Assembly (NCBI RefSeq): GCF_000469135.2
Contig: NZ_CP048117.1
Location: forward strand, 1,959,501-2,023,500
From: Bacillus sp. SB49
GTDB taxonomy: Bacteria; Bacillota; Bacilli; Bacillales; Halobacillaceae
Length of the DNA stretch: 64,000 nt
Direction of reading: 5' to 3'
Shown here: positions 44,538 to 53,390 of the stretch, piece after piece
Numbering within the stretch: the first letter of the stretch is position 1
Layout: the number at the start of each line of letters is the position of its first letter
The notes under the pieces: generated by a model
Databases searched by the model: none
Told to the model about the DNA's origin: nothing
Seen by the model: only the letters and a program-made list of their open reading frames with translations
Position numbers and translations under genes: made by a program

Positions 44538-45066
44538 TGTCTCCTCCTCCTTCCCTCGCTTTTTCTATATGGGTTCTCAAGGCTTTCATACCACGATGCT
44601 GCGTCGTTTTCACTTTGCTTTCACTGAAAGAAAGAGCCTCTGCTGTTTCCTGAATGGACATTCCCTGCATATAGCGGAGTATGAGCACACTCCTCTGATT
44701 AAAAGAACACTTATCCAAAGCTCTGTACATTTCCTTCACCTCTTCGTTCATTACAGCTACTTCCTCAGGCAGAGGGAGACCATCGCGTAAGCTCTCCTTA
44801 TTCTTCGTCCAATCAAATGTTTCTATAATACGATCCCTTTTTCTCTTCTGCTTCCGAAAATAGTCGATGGCCACGTGACGGGCAATGGAAAGCAGCCACG
44901 TCTTTTCTGAGCTTTGCTTTCGAAAGGAATGATAGGATTTTATGACACGTATGTACACTTCCTGCACGAGATCTTCTGCAACAGCACGGTCCTTGACCAT
45001 ATAGATAAGAAATTGAAATAAATCCCGGTGATGTTGCTTATACAGTTCATCAAAGAACGATTTCAA
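44530..45066 (-). CDS. sigX: SigX, ECF RNA polymerase sigma factor
   Basis: 178 residues. Region 2 (FDELYKQHHRDLFQFLIYMV, DLVQEVYIRV, FRKQSSEKTWLLSIARHVAIDYFRK) and region 4 (LDKCSFNQRSVLILRYMQGMS, ETAEALSFSESKVKTTQHRGM) are complete, with no region 1.1 or 3, as in ECF factors. Matches SigX by position beside res genes and rsiX. Start is TTG 45066 with AGGGGG upstream. A sequence typical of a SigX-dependent promoter lies at 45098-45123, so it is probably autoregulated. In B. subtilis SigX controls surface charge genes such as dlt. Confidence 0.92.
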   Translation of the reverse strand: MKSFFDELYKQHHRDLFQFLIYMVKDRAVAEDLVQEVYIRVIKSYHSFRKQSSEKTWLLSIARHVAIDYFRKQKRKRDRIIETFDWTKNKESLRDGLPLPEEVAVMNEEVKEMYRALDKCSFNQRSVLILRYMQGMSIQETAEALSFSESKVKTTQHRGMKALRTHIEKAREGGGDIE

Positions 45067-45097
45067 AACAGTACCCCCTGAATCACCTATGTATATA

Positions 45098-45123
45098 GTC
45101 GTAACAAATAGATAATCGTTACA
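45098..45123 (-). promoter_or_regulatory. Predicted SigX autoregulatory promoter
   Basis: On the minus strand TGTAAC (complement of 45118-45123) and CGAC (complement of 45098-45101) are 16 nt apart, an excellent match to the ECF/SigX promoter (TGTAAC and CGAC elements), about 30 nt before the sigX TTG. Confidence 0.68.
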
Positions 45124-45140
45124 CTACCTATACTAATACG

Positions 45141-45180
45141 AAAAAAAAAGAAAAAGCTACCCTGTTCTAGGGCAGCTTTC
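45141..45180 (-). terminator. Rho-independent terminator of the cobalamin cassette
   Basis: Minus-strand hairpin AAAGCTGCCCT-loop-AGGGTAGCTTT (45153-45179, one mismatch) then a T-rich run. It separates the ECF S-component gene from sigX. Confidence 0.78.
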
Positions 45181-45691
45181 CTGCTGGGTCCAATCTATGG
45201 TTTGTTAATGGGTAACGTCTGAACAACCGTCCTAATACAGGAGCCATAACAATCAGAAAAACAGTGTTTGAAACCGCATGATTGATGTCCATAGGAATCC
45301 CTGCCAGATAATAGGCCCAGAAGGGCTGTCCTGCGACATGCATCGTGAGAGACAGGACAAAGCCATAGAAGATACCACTCAAAAAACCATATACAGATAA
45401 CAACCATACCGGAAGCTTAGGAAGAATCTTACCTAAGATACCTGCTCCGACACCGATTAAACCCCAGGCTGTTATCTGCCATACGGTCCACATACCCATG
45501 CCGAGGAGGAGGTTGGAAGTCAGTGTCGTTACGAAAGCAACCAGTACACCTCCAACTGGACCCAGCCAAAATCCGGCGATGATAATAATCGCCGTTACAG
45601 GCTGAACATTAGGAATATTGGCAAGAGCCATTCGGCCCGCAACAGCTAATGCTGACAGCATGGCAATCAACGTCAGTTTATATGTGTTCAT
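45167..45691 (-). CDS. ECF transporter S component, predicted cobalamin-type substrate
   Basis: 174 residues, six hydrophobic helices, beginning MNTYKLTLIAMLSALAVAGRMALANIP, typical of ECF S components, with VQPVTAIIIIAGFWLGPVGG and a WTVWQITAWGLIG segment. S components capture a vitamin and share an EcfAAT energising module encoded elsewhere. Substrate is inferred from context: it follows a DUF4430 lipoprotein by 6 nt under a cobalamin riboswitch. Ribosome signal is weak (GGGAATGACC), so its translation is probably coupled to the lipoprotein gene. It is located between resE and sigX, where B. subtilis has nothing. Confidence 0.85.
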   Translation of the reverse strand: MNTYKLTLIAMLSALAVAGRMALANIPNVQPVTAIIIIAGFWLGPVGGVLVAFVTTLTSNLLLGMGMWTVWQITAWGLIGVGAGILGKILPKLPVWLLSVYGFLSGIFYGFVLSLTMHVAGQPFWAYYLAGIPMDINHAVSNTVFLIVMAPVLGRLFRRYPLTNHRLDPAGKLP

Positions 45692-45697
45692 AGTTGG

Positions 45698-46099
45698 TCA
45701 TTCCCACGCATGATAATCGAAGGTAACCTGATCTCCATCTTTCAATTCATAATCTTCTGCGCCGACTTGACCTTCTTCTCCATTGACAGTGTACATCCAT
45801 GCTTTCTTTTCATCGCCTCCAACACCTTCAATGGTGTTGATGAATCCTCCGGACTGTTCCACTTTGAAATTGTCCTCCATCACCTGCATCAGATTCGTAC
45901 CTTCTTCGGCAGTAATCGATTCAGAAGCAATTTCTTCGGCACCATTATCTTGTGAAAGCTCCACCTCTACGGTAATTTCCTGTTCCTGCTGTTCGGTCGT
46001 TTCTGCACTCTTTTCTTCATCTTCCTGCGCGCCGCATCCTGCCAAAACACCGACGGCAAGGAAGGCCGCCATCATCAGGCGATACCATTTCTGTAACAT
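45698..46099 (-). CDS. DUF4430 (transcobalamin-like) lipoprotein
   Basis: 133 residues. Lipoprotein signal peptide with lipobox LAGC (about residues 18-21), then an acidic linker (about 25-45, EDEEKSAETTEQQEQE) and a DUF4430 domain (about 46-133: ITVEVELSQDNG, ITAEEGTNLMQVMEDN, and YTVNGEEGQVGAEDYELKDGDQVTFDYHAWE). DUF4430 resembles the C-terminal beta domain of intrinsic factor and transcobalamin. A cell-surface cobalamin-binding role is inferred from riboswitch and S-component context. ATG 46099 follows AAGGGGAG; the frame opens 38 codons further up into the leader. Confidence 0.83.
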   Translation of the reverse strand: MLQKWYRLMMAAFLAVGVLAGCGAQEDEEKSAETTEQQEQEITVEVELSQDNGAEEIASESITAEEGTNLMQVMEDNFKVEQSGGFINTIEGVGGDEKKAWMYTVNGEEGQVGAEDYELKDGDQVTFDYHAWE

Positions 46100-46147
46100 T
46101 TTTTTCTCCCCTTCTGTCTTTTTGAGGGTTTTGAGTAGCCACAAATA

Positions 46148-46175
46148 AGAGCCTGCCCCTGTTGGGACAAGCTCT
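46148..46175 (-). promoter_or_regulatory. Hairpin between cobalamin riboswitch and lipoprotein gene (candidate attenuator)
   Basis: Perfect 12-bp stem (with two G-U pairs) AGAGCTTGTCCC-AACA-GGGGCAGGCTCT on the minus strand, followed by TATTTG only, a weak T tract. Its GGCAGG is complementary to the CCTGCC of the riboswitch B12 box, so alternative pairing is possible. It could be an attenuator; weak T tract leaves this open. Confidence 0.5.
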
Positions 46176-46255
46176 AAGACGAACCAATAGAAGCGGGACT
46201 GGCCGCCATTCACCGATCGGTTGCCTCAAATACTCAATCCTCGAAGTATTGAAAC

Positions 46256-46414
46256 GCGAGATCAGGCAGGTCTACTGACTCGTGCGTCATCCTTCCAAGG
46301 CTCCTTCCCGTTATCCACAGTGGATCCACCTTTTCGTCGGCACTCACAGTTGCGAGGACAGTTCCGGTTTCCTTACCGGATTCCCATTTTAAGTCTTTCA
46401 GACACCTGAATTCT
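46256..46414 (-). ncRNA. Cobalamin (B12) riboswitch
   Basis: On the minus strand the leader holds the B12 box AGTCAGTAGACCTGCC (complement of 46265-46280) preceded by GATGACGCACG. The upstream core TGGGAATCC, GGAAACCGG, ACTGTCCTCGCAACTGTGAG and CCGACG (about 46335-46390) is that of the AdoCbl/cobalamin aptamer. It starts after the resE stop with a TATAAA -10-like element at about 46418. It would switch off the lipoprotein and S-component genes when cobalamin is bound. Class (AdoCbl or other cobalamin) is not decided. Confidence 0.9.
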
Positions 46415-46473
46415 CATTTTATACAGTTCCTTTTTAAGCGTACACGAAACCGTCACAATTGGCAATAAGGGGA

Positions 46474-48252
46474 TTACCCATGAATGAAAGGGATGCGGAA
46501 GGTAAAGGTCGTCCCTTCCCCAAGCCTGCTGTGGACGCTGATCTCCCCGTCGTGCCCCTCGACGATGTTCTTTGCAATGGCGAGACCGAGACCGGTTCCT
46601 TTCTTATAATCCTTCGTTTTTCGCTTCCTGGATTTGTCCGCCTTATAGAAGCGTTCAAATACAAATGGCAGGTCTTCTTCAGCAATGCCCATACCGCTGT
46701 CGTTTACCGAAGCGACCCAGTCATTCCCGTCTGGAACGACCGTCACATTTACTTCTCCGCCTTCTTCCGTGTGGCGGATGGCATTATCAATCAAGTTCGT
46801 GAACACTTGTTCAATACGATCCGGATCAAAGGTAAGCCTGCCGAGTTCAGGAGCAAGATCAAGCGTAAGGTTCACCTGTTTATCACCTGCCAGACCACTG
46901 AACTTCCGGATAATCTTCTGCATATACGGTCCCATTTCGATCGTATCATGAGCGAGCTGAATATGCCCCGCTTCCATACGGGCCAAATCCAGCAGCTCGT
47001 TGACCAATCTGCCGATCCTGAGGGATTCATCATGAATGATCTGAGCCAGCTCGTTTTTGTCTTCTTTAGTTTCTGCAATATCATCCACAATTGCCTCGCT
47101 GTATCCCTGAAGCATAGAAATTGGAGTGCGTAGTTCGTGCGAAACATTGGCTATAAAATCTTTACGAAGCTTATTTAGTCTCCGTTCTTCCGTCATATCA
47201 CGCAGAACCGCGACGGCGCCACGAACCTTTTCCCTGTCATAGAGAGGGGTCATAATGATCACCCATGAGCGACCTTGTACGGATACTTCCACCATGGATT
47301 CATGTTCCTCTGTTATAACACTTTGAAAGAGCTCTTTTAAAGGCTCCGGCAGACGAAGCTCCTCTTCCTTATCCCGGGACGGATCCCGTTCGAAATCAGC
47401 GGCTTTCAAATACTGCTGGGCTGGAGGGTTCGTTATGAGCACATCTCCTTGACGATTGATGGTTATGACACCGTCCGCCATGGAACGCAGGATCCCTGAG
47501 AGTTGTTCTTTCTCTTGATTCAAAGCATTAATATGAAATTTCAACTCTCTTCCCATCCGATTAAAAGCCATGGCAAGCTCGCCGATTTCATCATGCGTTC
47601 GGATCGGGATTTTCGTATGAAACTCTCCCTTAGCGAGTTCCATAGCTCCCTTTCTCATTTTAATAAGTGGAGCTGTTATTCTCGTAGACAGGAAAAAGGC
47701 AAAAATTGTAGTTAAAATAATCGCGATCCCTGCTCCAAGAAATATGATTTTCGTCGTTTGCTCCGAGGTCTCTTCTACGGTGTCGAGCGATTGATAGACA
47801 AAGACCGCTCCAGAGCTATTCTCAAGAGGTGTTCCAACTACCATCACACCGGAGGCATGCTCCTGCATATCTGCAATCTTTTTGACGTCTTTACCATTTT
47901 CCATAACGGCCCGAAGTTCAGGGTCCTTCCGAAACCACGCATCATCAAGCTGCGGCATCGCTTCGGATTCACTTTCAGCGAAAAGACTGTCGCCGGGTCC
48001 CCAGACAATGACTGCGCTGCTCGCTGGATCTTTAACTAAAATAGTCGATGAAAGCAGAAGGTCTTCATCAGATTCATAGCGGTCGACAACTTGAGAGATC
48101 TTGTCGGCTGTCTGAAGCAGATCGCTTTCCGCTTCGAGTATGTGATAGTTTTGGAAGAACTCAAGCAGCAGAATGGTAAGGATAAAAAGGACGAAGCATA
48201 CAAGCAGGAGGATGGTGAACCAGAGTTTCCCGACAACACTCCGCCAGAACAT
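46474..48252 (-). CDS. resE: ResE, sensor histidine kinase
   Basis: 592 residues. Helix 1 (about 10-31), an extracytoplasmic domain (32-167), helix 2 (168-188), HAMP (about 189-242), a PAS-like domain (about 250-355), then HisKA with phosphorylated H372 in NVSHELRTPISM and a HATPase_c domain with its N, G1 (DSGMGIAEEDLPFVFERFYK) and G2 (GTGLGLAIAKNIV) boxes. With ResD it controls anaerobic and aerobic respiration genes. The ATG overlaps the resD stop (TGATG). It is followed by the cobalamin riboswitch rather than sigX. Confidence 0.94.
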   Translation of the reverse strand: MFWRSVVGKLWFTILLLVCFVLFILTILLLEFFQNYHILEAESDLLQTADKISQVVDRYESDEDLLLSSTILVKDPASSAVIVWGPGDSLFAESESEAMPQLDDAWFRKDPELRAVMENGKDVKKIADMQEHASGVMVVGTPLENSSGAVFVYQSLDTVEETSEQTTKIIFLGAGIAIILTTIFAFFLSTRITAPLIKMRKGAMELAKGEFHTKIPIRTHDEIGELAMAFNRMGRELKFHINALNQEKEQLSGILRSMADGVITINRQGDVLITNPPAQQYLKAADFERDPSRDKEEELRLPEPLKELFQSVITEEHESMVEVSVQGRSWVIIMTPLYDREKVRGAVAVLRDMTEERRLNKLRKDFIANVSHELRTPISMLQGYSEAIVDDIAETKEDKNELAQIIHDESLRIGRLVNELLDLARMEAGHIQLAHDTIEMGPYMQKIIRKFSGLAGDKQVNLTLDLAPELGRLTFDPDRIEQVFTNLIDNAIRHTEEGGEVNVTVVPDGNDWVASVNDSGMGIAEEDLPFVFERFYKADKSRKRKTKDYKKGTGLGLAIAKNIVEGHDGEISVHSRLGEGTTFTFRIPFIHG

Positions 48253-48968
48253 CAGTCTCCGCTGACCTCGAACTTATATCCGATTCCCCAAACAGTCACA
48301 ATCATACCGGCAGCTTCCTGAGAGACTTTACTCAGCTTCTCCCTCAGGCGTTTGACATGGGTATCCACCGTTCTTAAGTCACCAAAAAATTCATACTGCC
48401 ATACTTCCTTCAACAACTGCTCGCGGTCGAAAACCTTGTCTGGTGACTGCGCCATAAAATGCAACAGCTCGTACTCTTTCGGAGTCAGGGAAACTTCCTC
48501 CCCTTCCGCAGTCACCCGGTGGGCATCATTGTCGATAGTCATATGCGGAAACACCAATACATTTCTCGCCTGCGTATCTGTTTCCAGGAATTTGGTCGAG
48601 GATGCTCTCCGCAACAATGCCTTCACACGCAAAACTACTTCCCTCGGACTGAACGGCTTGACTATATAATCGTCTGTACCGACCTCGAATCCTTGAACCC
48701 GGTTGGCTTCTTCACCTTTTGCGGTAAGCATGATTACTGGAGTAGCTTTTTTCTCTCTTAATTCCCGACATACATCTATCCCGTCTTTTCCGGGCAGCAT
48801 TAAATCGAGTAAAATGACGTCATAATCATTGTTCAGCGCTTTTTGCAGAGCTTCTTCTCCATCCTCTGCTTCATCGATCTCGTAGTGCTCTCTTTCCAAA
48901 TACATGCGGATCAACCGACGGATACGCTCTTCATCATCAACGACCAGTATTCTTGCTTCTTGTTCCAT
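48252..48968 (-). CDS. resD: ResD, response regulator
   Basis: 238 residues, OmpR/PhoB type. Receiver domain with D11, D12 and the phosphoacceptor D55 (ILLDLMLPGKDG), Thr in MLTAKG, Lys in DDYIVKPFSPRE; then a winged-helix DNA-binding domain (about 135-236). Master regulator of respiration in Bacillus, controlling resABC, ctaA and qcrABC. GGAGGTAGG precedes the ATG. It is 78 nt after resC, with a hairpin in the gap, so it can be uncoupled from resABC. Confidence 0.95.
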   Translation of the reverse strand: MEQEARILVVDDEERIRRLIRMYLEREHYEIDEAEDGEEALQKALNNDYDVILLDLMLPGKDGIDVCRELREKKATPVIMLTAKGEEANRVQGFEVGTDDYIVKPFSPREVVLRVKALLRRASSTKFLETDTQARNVLVFPHMTIDNDAHRVTAEGEEVSLTPKEYELLHFMAQSPDKVFDREQLLKEVWQYEFFGDLRTVDTHVKRLREKLSKVSQEAAGMIVTVWGIGYKFEVSGD

Positions 48969-49007
48969 GTTACCTACCTCCGACTGTATATTCTAAGTTA
49001 GACAAAG

Positions 49008-49035
49008 GGCAGGCGGGACATTTCGTCCCCCTGCC
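49008..49035 (-). promoter_or_regulatory. Hairpin between resC and resD
   Basis: Minus-strand stem GGCAGGGGGAC/GTCCCGCCTGCC (11 bp, one bulge) with a GAAAT loop, followed only by CTTTGTC. It could be a weak terminator or an mRNA-stabilising or processing site that lets resDE be expressed differently from resABC, as known for internal resD promoters in B. subtilis. Confidence 0.42.
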
Positions 49036-49046
49036 GGGCTTCTCGT

Positions 49047-50234
49047 TTACGCATACGAATGTAAACCGGATATAATTAAATTCACAGCAATGAGATTAAA
49101 CATAATAATACCAAATCCTCCGACAGCAAGCCAAGCGGATTTCATTCCCTGCCATCCCCGTGACAAGCGAAGATGCAGATAGGCTGCATAAAAGAAGAAG
49201 GTGATTAAGGCCCACACTTCTTTTGGATCCCAGCCCCAAAAGCGATCCCACGCCTGCTGTGCCCAAATCATGGCGAAAATAAGCGCCCCGAGTGTGAAAA
49301 CCGGAAATCCAATCGCTACGGCCCGGTAGGAAACTTCGTCCACGACCTCAGGATTCACCTTGTTTAACAAAGGCTGAATACTTGCTGCAATCCGTTTTCT
49401 CAGAATGATCCGTGCCGCCCAATACACAACAAGACCTCCGAGAACTGCCCAGATAAACGTATTTAATTTCTTCGCAGCGTCTTCTCCTCGCATCCACTCC
49501 GGTACTTCAAAGAGCGGCCCGAAATTGTCACCGGATACTTTTTCTCCACCGGAAGGACCAGCGATCGCCGGCATGTAGTAGACAATTTCCTTCACCTGAC
49601 CCTCAACCGGGGCTTCAAACGTCGTTTCGTGCCCTATAGCATTGAAGGTAGAGGAAAGGACAATAAAAGCGATGGTGGTTGCGATAATATAAATAACAAA
49701 TTCCAGCCATGTGGTATGTTTCGATCGCCTTGATTGATCGACCTGCCTTATAAGAAATATTAAACCGGCAACAAAGCTGACGGATAAAATCCCCTGTCCA
49801 AGCGAAGCCGTCGTCACATGGATGTATAACCAATGTGACTGAAGGGAAGGAACCAGTGGTGATATCTCCGTGGGAAACATACTGGCGAACGCAATCAGAA
49901 GCAGCGCGATCGGCAGTGCGAACAATCCCAGCAGATCCAACCGATAGATGAAATATAAAACAATAAACGCAAAGACGAGCATCATCCCGAAGAAGGTGGT
50001 GTACTCGAACAAGTTACTTACCGGTGCATGTCCGCTTACCATCCATCGTGTAATGAAATACCCGACCTGAGTCAGAAAACCGATTACTGCGAGGGTGATA
50101 CCAATATTCCCCGCTAGTTTACTCCGCCCTTTCTTCTTGTCTCTAATCGTTCCTGCAAAGAAAAAAGTTGCGATCAAATAGATAAAAAAAGCTGCATACA
50201 GCAAATTGCCGCTAATCGTCGTCAAGTCCCCCAT
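49047..50234 (-). CDS. resC: ResC, cytochrome c biogenesis protein (CcsA/CcsB type)
   Basis: 395 residues, about eight membrane helices. The tryptophan-rich haem-handling motif [15 protein letters not shown] lies in the C-terminal half, with conserved His residues near it. With ResB it forms the System II haem-lyase exporting haem and attaching it to apocytochrome c. ATG 50234 has AGGAGG 6 nt upstream; the ATG two codons before abuts that box. Follows resB by 18 nt. Confidence 0.94.
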   Translation of the reverse strand: MGDLTTISGNLLYAAFFIYLIATFFFAGTIRDKKKGRSKLAGNIGITLAVIGFLTQVGYFITRWMVSGHAPVSNLFEYTTFFGMMLVFAFIVLYFIYRLDLLGLFALPIALLLIAFASMFPTEISPLVPSLQSHWLYIHVTTASLGQGILSVSFVAGLIFLIRQVDQSRRSKHTTWLEFVIYIIATTIAFIVLSSTFNAIGHETTFEAPVEGQVKEIVYYMPAIAGPSGGEKVSGDNFGPLFEVPEWMRGEDAAKKLNTFIWAVLGGLVVYWAARIILRKRIAASIQPLLNKVNPEVVDEVSYRAVAIGFPVFTLGALIFAMIWAQQAWDRFWGWDPKEVWALITFFFYAAYLHLRLSRGWQGMKSAWLAVGGFGIIMFNLIAVNLIISGLHSYA

Positions 50235-50252
50235 ATCCATCCTCCTGACTAT

Positions 50253-51884
50253 CTATGATTTCATTTCATATTGGTCTTTCGGTGATTCTATGTTGGTTCC
50301 GTCGATGGCTTTATCGATCTCCATTCTCAAAGCGTACCAGTTTTTGTTTGTATGTCCGGAAACCCATACCCCGTCTTCACGCGGTTGCAGCCAAATACGG
50401 CGGTGGTTCCAATACATACCCTGGATGACACCAATCATGAAGATGGCACCGCCGAGGGCAATGAGCCAAAGCGTGTGGTCTTTCTTTACCGTTAATCCGG
50501 TGACGTCCCGAACATCGAAAGCTGTAAGACCAAGTTTATACTGATTGTCCCCTCCGGCGTCAATGTTTGCACCGATCCCGAGGAAACTCGTCTCCGGTTC
50601 CGCCTCGCCGGGAGGATAAACATGAAAGACAAAAGCAGGGTTTCGTGGATATTTAGAGGCGGACACCGGCTCCCCGTTCTCCATCTCATAATCCGGGAAG
50701 TAGTTGGCAATCTCCACACGATAGTCTCCAACTTTGTATTCCGAAGCAGGTGCTGTCAAATCCACAGTGAACTCCCCGTAATTGGTTTCGTCATCGTCTT
50801 TATCATGAATCTTAAAGCTCATCTCTTTAAACTCATCCAGTTGATAACTTGCCTGATAAAGCGCATAATCATCGAATTTCAGCGGATTGTTCATCGTAGC
50901 GGCGCCTTCTTTCAACTCTTTCAGCTCCGGTTCCGCACCGGTAACACCCTGATTCGTCCGCTCATAGATGACAGCATCTGTACGGAAGGTCTTTGGAATG
51001 GCACCTTCCTGATTCTCCAGCGCTTCTTTAAACCTGGCATCTTCCGGATTATCTTTATCATAAGTTTCCAAGGTAAACGCTTCATTTTTAATGTAAAACT
51101 GACCATCCGTCCCGTTGATCAGTGCCGTTTCCCCTTCCCGTACCCATATGAAATCATCGACATACAAAGCAGGTACGAAGCGTAAAAGCGCTCCCAGCAA
51201 GAAAACGATTAAGCCGATATGGTTGACATAAGGTCCCCATCTGGCAAAGCGGTTTTTTTCAGCGAGCAGATGACCGTTTTCCTCCGTAACCTTATACCGG
51301 CGTTTCTTTAAATTCTGCTTGAATAATTCCGTGTCGATATCATCCCGAACCGTCTCTCCGAAAATACGCTGTTTCTTCATGAATAGTTCATGACGTTTCG
51401 GTTTCTGTCTCTTCAAGGTTTTATACAATGGGAAGAAGCGGTCGATACTCGCGATAATGATCGATATGCCGATCATGGCAATCAGAAGCATGTACCACCA
51501 GGACGAAAATAAATCGTGGAATCCCAGCTGGTAATAAATCTGACCGAACATTCCATATTGGTCACGGTAGTGTGTACTTGGATCTACGTTTTGCGGTATG
51601 TACATTTCTTGAGGGAGTATCGTGCCAACGGCAGATGCAATAACAGTAAGGAAGATCAGCCAGACTCCGACTTTTACAGAAGAAAAGAAATTCCAAATCT
51701 TATCAATGATCGTCCTGTTGTAGGTCTTCGAACGACGGGCGCTCCCGTCATACCTCATGTTGAGCAGCTCTTTCTGATCATTGCCATCAATATGTTGATT
51801 CTTCTCGACAGGTTTTCCGCAGGACTCACATAACACAGTCCCTTCCGGATTCACATGCCCACACTCACAGGTAATTTCGTTCAT
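50253..51884 (-). CDS. resB: ResB, cytochrome c biogenesis protein
   Basis: 543 residues. Starts with a small zinc-ribbon-like part CECGHVNPEGTVLCESCG (about 5-22), then helices about 80-100, 135-155, 225-245 and 490-510, with a large extracytoplasmic domain between the third and fourth. Partner of ResC in cytochrome c maturation. ATG 51884 has GAGG 8 nt upstream; the frame starts two codons earlier at a TTG. It lies between resA and resC in the usual order. Confidence 0.94.
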   Translation of the reverse strand: MNEITCECGHVNPEGTVLCESCGKPVEKNQHIDGNDQKELLNMRYDGSARRSKTYNRTIIDKIWNFFSSVKVGVWLIFLTVIASAVGTILPQEMYIPQNVDPSTHYRDQYGMFGQIYYQLGFHDLFSSWWYMLLIAMIGISIIIASIDRFFPLYKTLKRQKPKRHELFMKKQRIFGETVRDDIDTELFKQNLKKRRYKVTEENGHLLAEKNRFARWGPYVNHIGLIVFLLGALLRFVPALYVDDFIWVREGETALINGTDGQFYIKNEAFTLETYDKDNPEDARFKEALENQEGAIPKTFRTDAVIYERTNQGVTGAEPELKELKEGAATMNNPLKFDDYALYQASYQLDEFKEMSFKIHDKDDDETNYGEFTVDLTAPASEYKVGDYRVEIANYFPDYEMENGEPVSASKYPRNPAFVFHVYPPGEAEPETSFLGIGANIDAGGDNQYKLGLTAFDVRDVTGLTVKKDHTLWLIALGGAIFMIGVIQGMYWNHRRIWLQPREDGVWVSGHTNKNWYALRMEIDKAIDGTNIESPKDQYEMKS

Positions 51885-51913
51885 TAACAAAACCTCACAA
51901 TATCGTGTAAAAT

Positions 51914-52465
51914 CTACTCCTCCGGCGTAATCCTCTTCAGGTAACCTTCCAATTTATCCAACGTCAATGGACCAATTACCTGTTCTTCAATATCCCCGTC
52001 TGGTGTGATGAATAAAGTGGAAGGAAGGGGGTTTATATTATACAATTCCATAACCTGCCCATCCTTATCTCTAAGAATCGGGAAAGTAAGATTATATTGG
52101 TTGATAAACTTATCTACTACGAGATCGGTGGAATCGAGATTGATCGCCAATATCTCCACACCTTTTTCCTTATATTCCGGATACAGTTCCTGCATATAAG
52201 GCATTTCCTCTTTACAAGGACCACAAAAGGTAGCCCAGAAGTTTATCATAACGCCTTTACCTTCCAGTTCGCTTAACCGGACGGTTTCCTCTGTTCCAAA
52301 TTTTTTCAATTGAAAATCAGGCGCCTCTTCCCCCTTGGCGATAACTTCCTTATCTTCCTTCCCATTTGCAAAGATGGCAAAGACGACAAGACCAGCCATG
52401 ACCAACAGCATAAACGAACGAAAGAGTAAGCGCTTTTTTTTCTTGGCCAATGTCTTTTCCTTCAC
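51914..52465 (-). CDS. resA: ResA, thiol-disulfide oxidoreductase
   Basis: 183 residues. An N-terminal membrane anchor (about 12-33) and a thioredoxin fold with the active-site motif CGPC (C81, C84) in NFWATFCGPCKEEMPY. ResA reduces apocytochrome c CXXCH on the outer face for haem attachment. GTG 52465 follows GGGGGTGG at about 5 nt; another GTG three codons upstream lies within that box. First gene of resABC. Confidence 0.93.
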   Translation of the reverse strand: MKEKTLAKKKKRLLFRSFMLLVMAGLVVFAIFANGKEDKEVIAKGEEAPDFQLKKFGTEETVRLSELEGKGVMINFWATFCGPCKEEMPYMQELYPEYKEKGVEILAINLDSTDLVVDKFINQYNLTFPILRDKDGQVMELYNINPLPSTLFITPDGDIEEQVIGPLTLDKLEGYLKRITPEE

Positions 52466-52518
52466 TTTATCCACCCCCAGATTATTATACCATTGAATGG
52501 AAATTTTAAATTTGAACG

Positions 52519-53256
52519 TTATTCAACATTTTTTTCCGCCAGCTGTCTCAGCTGTTTCACTTCATGAGGCTTCAGCGGCCGGTAATCCCCTGCATTCATT
52601 CCACGCAAGTCGAGCGAGCCGTATCTTTCTCTCTTCAACTTGTCCACAGGAAAACCAATGGCTTCGAACATCCGGCGCACTTGGCGGTTCTTCCCTTCGT
52701 GAAGGATGATTTGGACAATTGCCGTGTTCTTTCTGGAGTCCGTGGATTGAACTTTGGCGTGTACGGCCTTCAAGTAATCGCCGTCTACCTTCATTCCTCT
52801 TTTCAACTGCTGGAGCTGTTCTCTTGTCGGAACGCCCTTCGTCTTTGCGATATACACTTTGTCCACTTCATGTTTCGGGTGCATAAGCAAATTTGCAAAA
52901 TCACCATCGTTCGTAAGTAGAATCAATCCGGATGTATCATAGTCCAGGCGGCCGATAGGAAAAATACGTTCCGTCACTTCCGGCAGGTAATCCGTTACGA
53001 CCTTTCTCCCTTTATCGTCACTTACACTGGAGATGACACCCCTCGGTTTATATAGGAGATAATAAACAGGCTCTTCTTTGTCAATCGGTACACCGTTCAC
53101 CTCGACATCATCATTCCTGCTTACCTTTGTGCCGAGTTCTGTCACCACTTCACCATTGACCGTTACTTTTCCATCGGCGATCAATTTCTCAGCTTTCCTT
53201 CTTGATGCAATCCCTGCGTGAGCGATCACTTTCTGTAGTCGTTCCATTTCTGCCAT
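52519..53256 (-). CDS. rluB: RluB, 23S rRNA pseudouridine synthase
   Basis: 245 residues. An N-terminal S4 RNA-binding domain (MERLQKVIAHAGIASRRKAEKLI to about 65) and a pseudouridine synthase domain with the catalytic Asp in IGRLDYDTSGLILLTNDG, then EGKNRQVRRMFEAIGFPV. It modifies 23S rRNA. I chose ATG 53256 (MAEMERLQ), with TTGGTGA 6-7 nt upstream; Met4 is also possible. The frame is open 41 codons upstream with no site. It lies between spmB and resA, as in B. subtilis. Confidence 0.94.
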   Translation of the reverse strand: MAEMERLQKVIAHAGIASRRKAEKLIADGKVTVNGEVVTELGTKVSRNDDVEVNGVPIDKEEPVYYLLYKPRGVISSVSDDKGRKVVTDYLPEVTERIFPIGRLDYDTSGLILLTNDGDFANLLMHPKHEVDKVYIAKTKGVPTREQLQQLKRGMKVDGDYLKAVHAKVQSTDSRKNTAIVQIILHEGKNRQVRRMFEAIGFPVDKLKRERYGSLDLRGMNAGDYRPLKPHEVKQLRQLAEKNVE

Positions 53257-53390
53257 ACGACCGTCACCAACTTTCTTATACTCGTTTTTCTTTAAAATCC
53301 ATAGCACGAAGCCACGCTTTTCTAAAGCGAGGCTCGATGATTCCTCTTCATTATACACATTATTGGTATATTTGAACAAAAAAAATCATC

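Noticed and set aside
46459-47133. 224-codon plus-strand open frame
   Set aside because: Antisense to the resE kinase domain, whose motifs are intact in the other strand; no ribosome site or family match.
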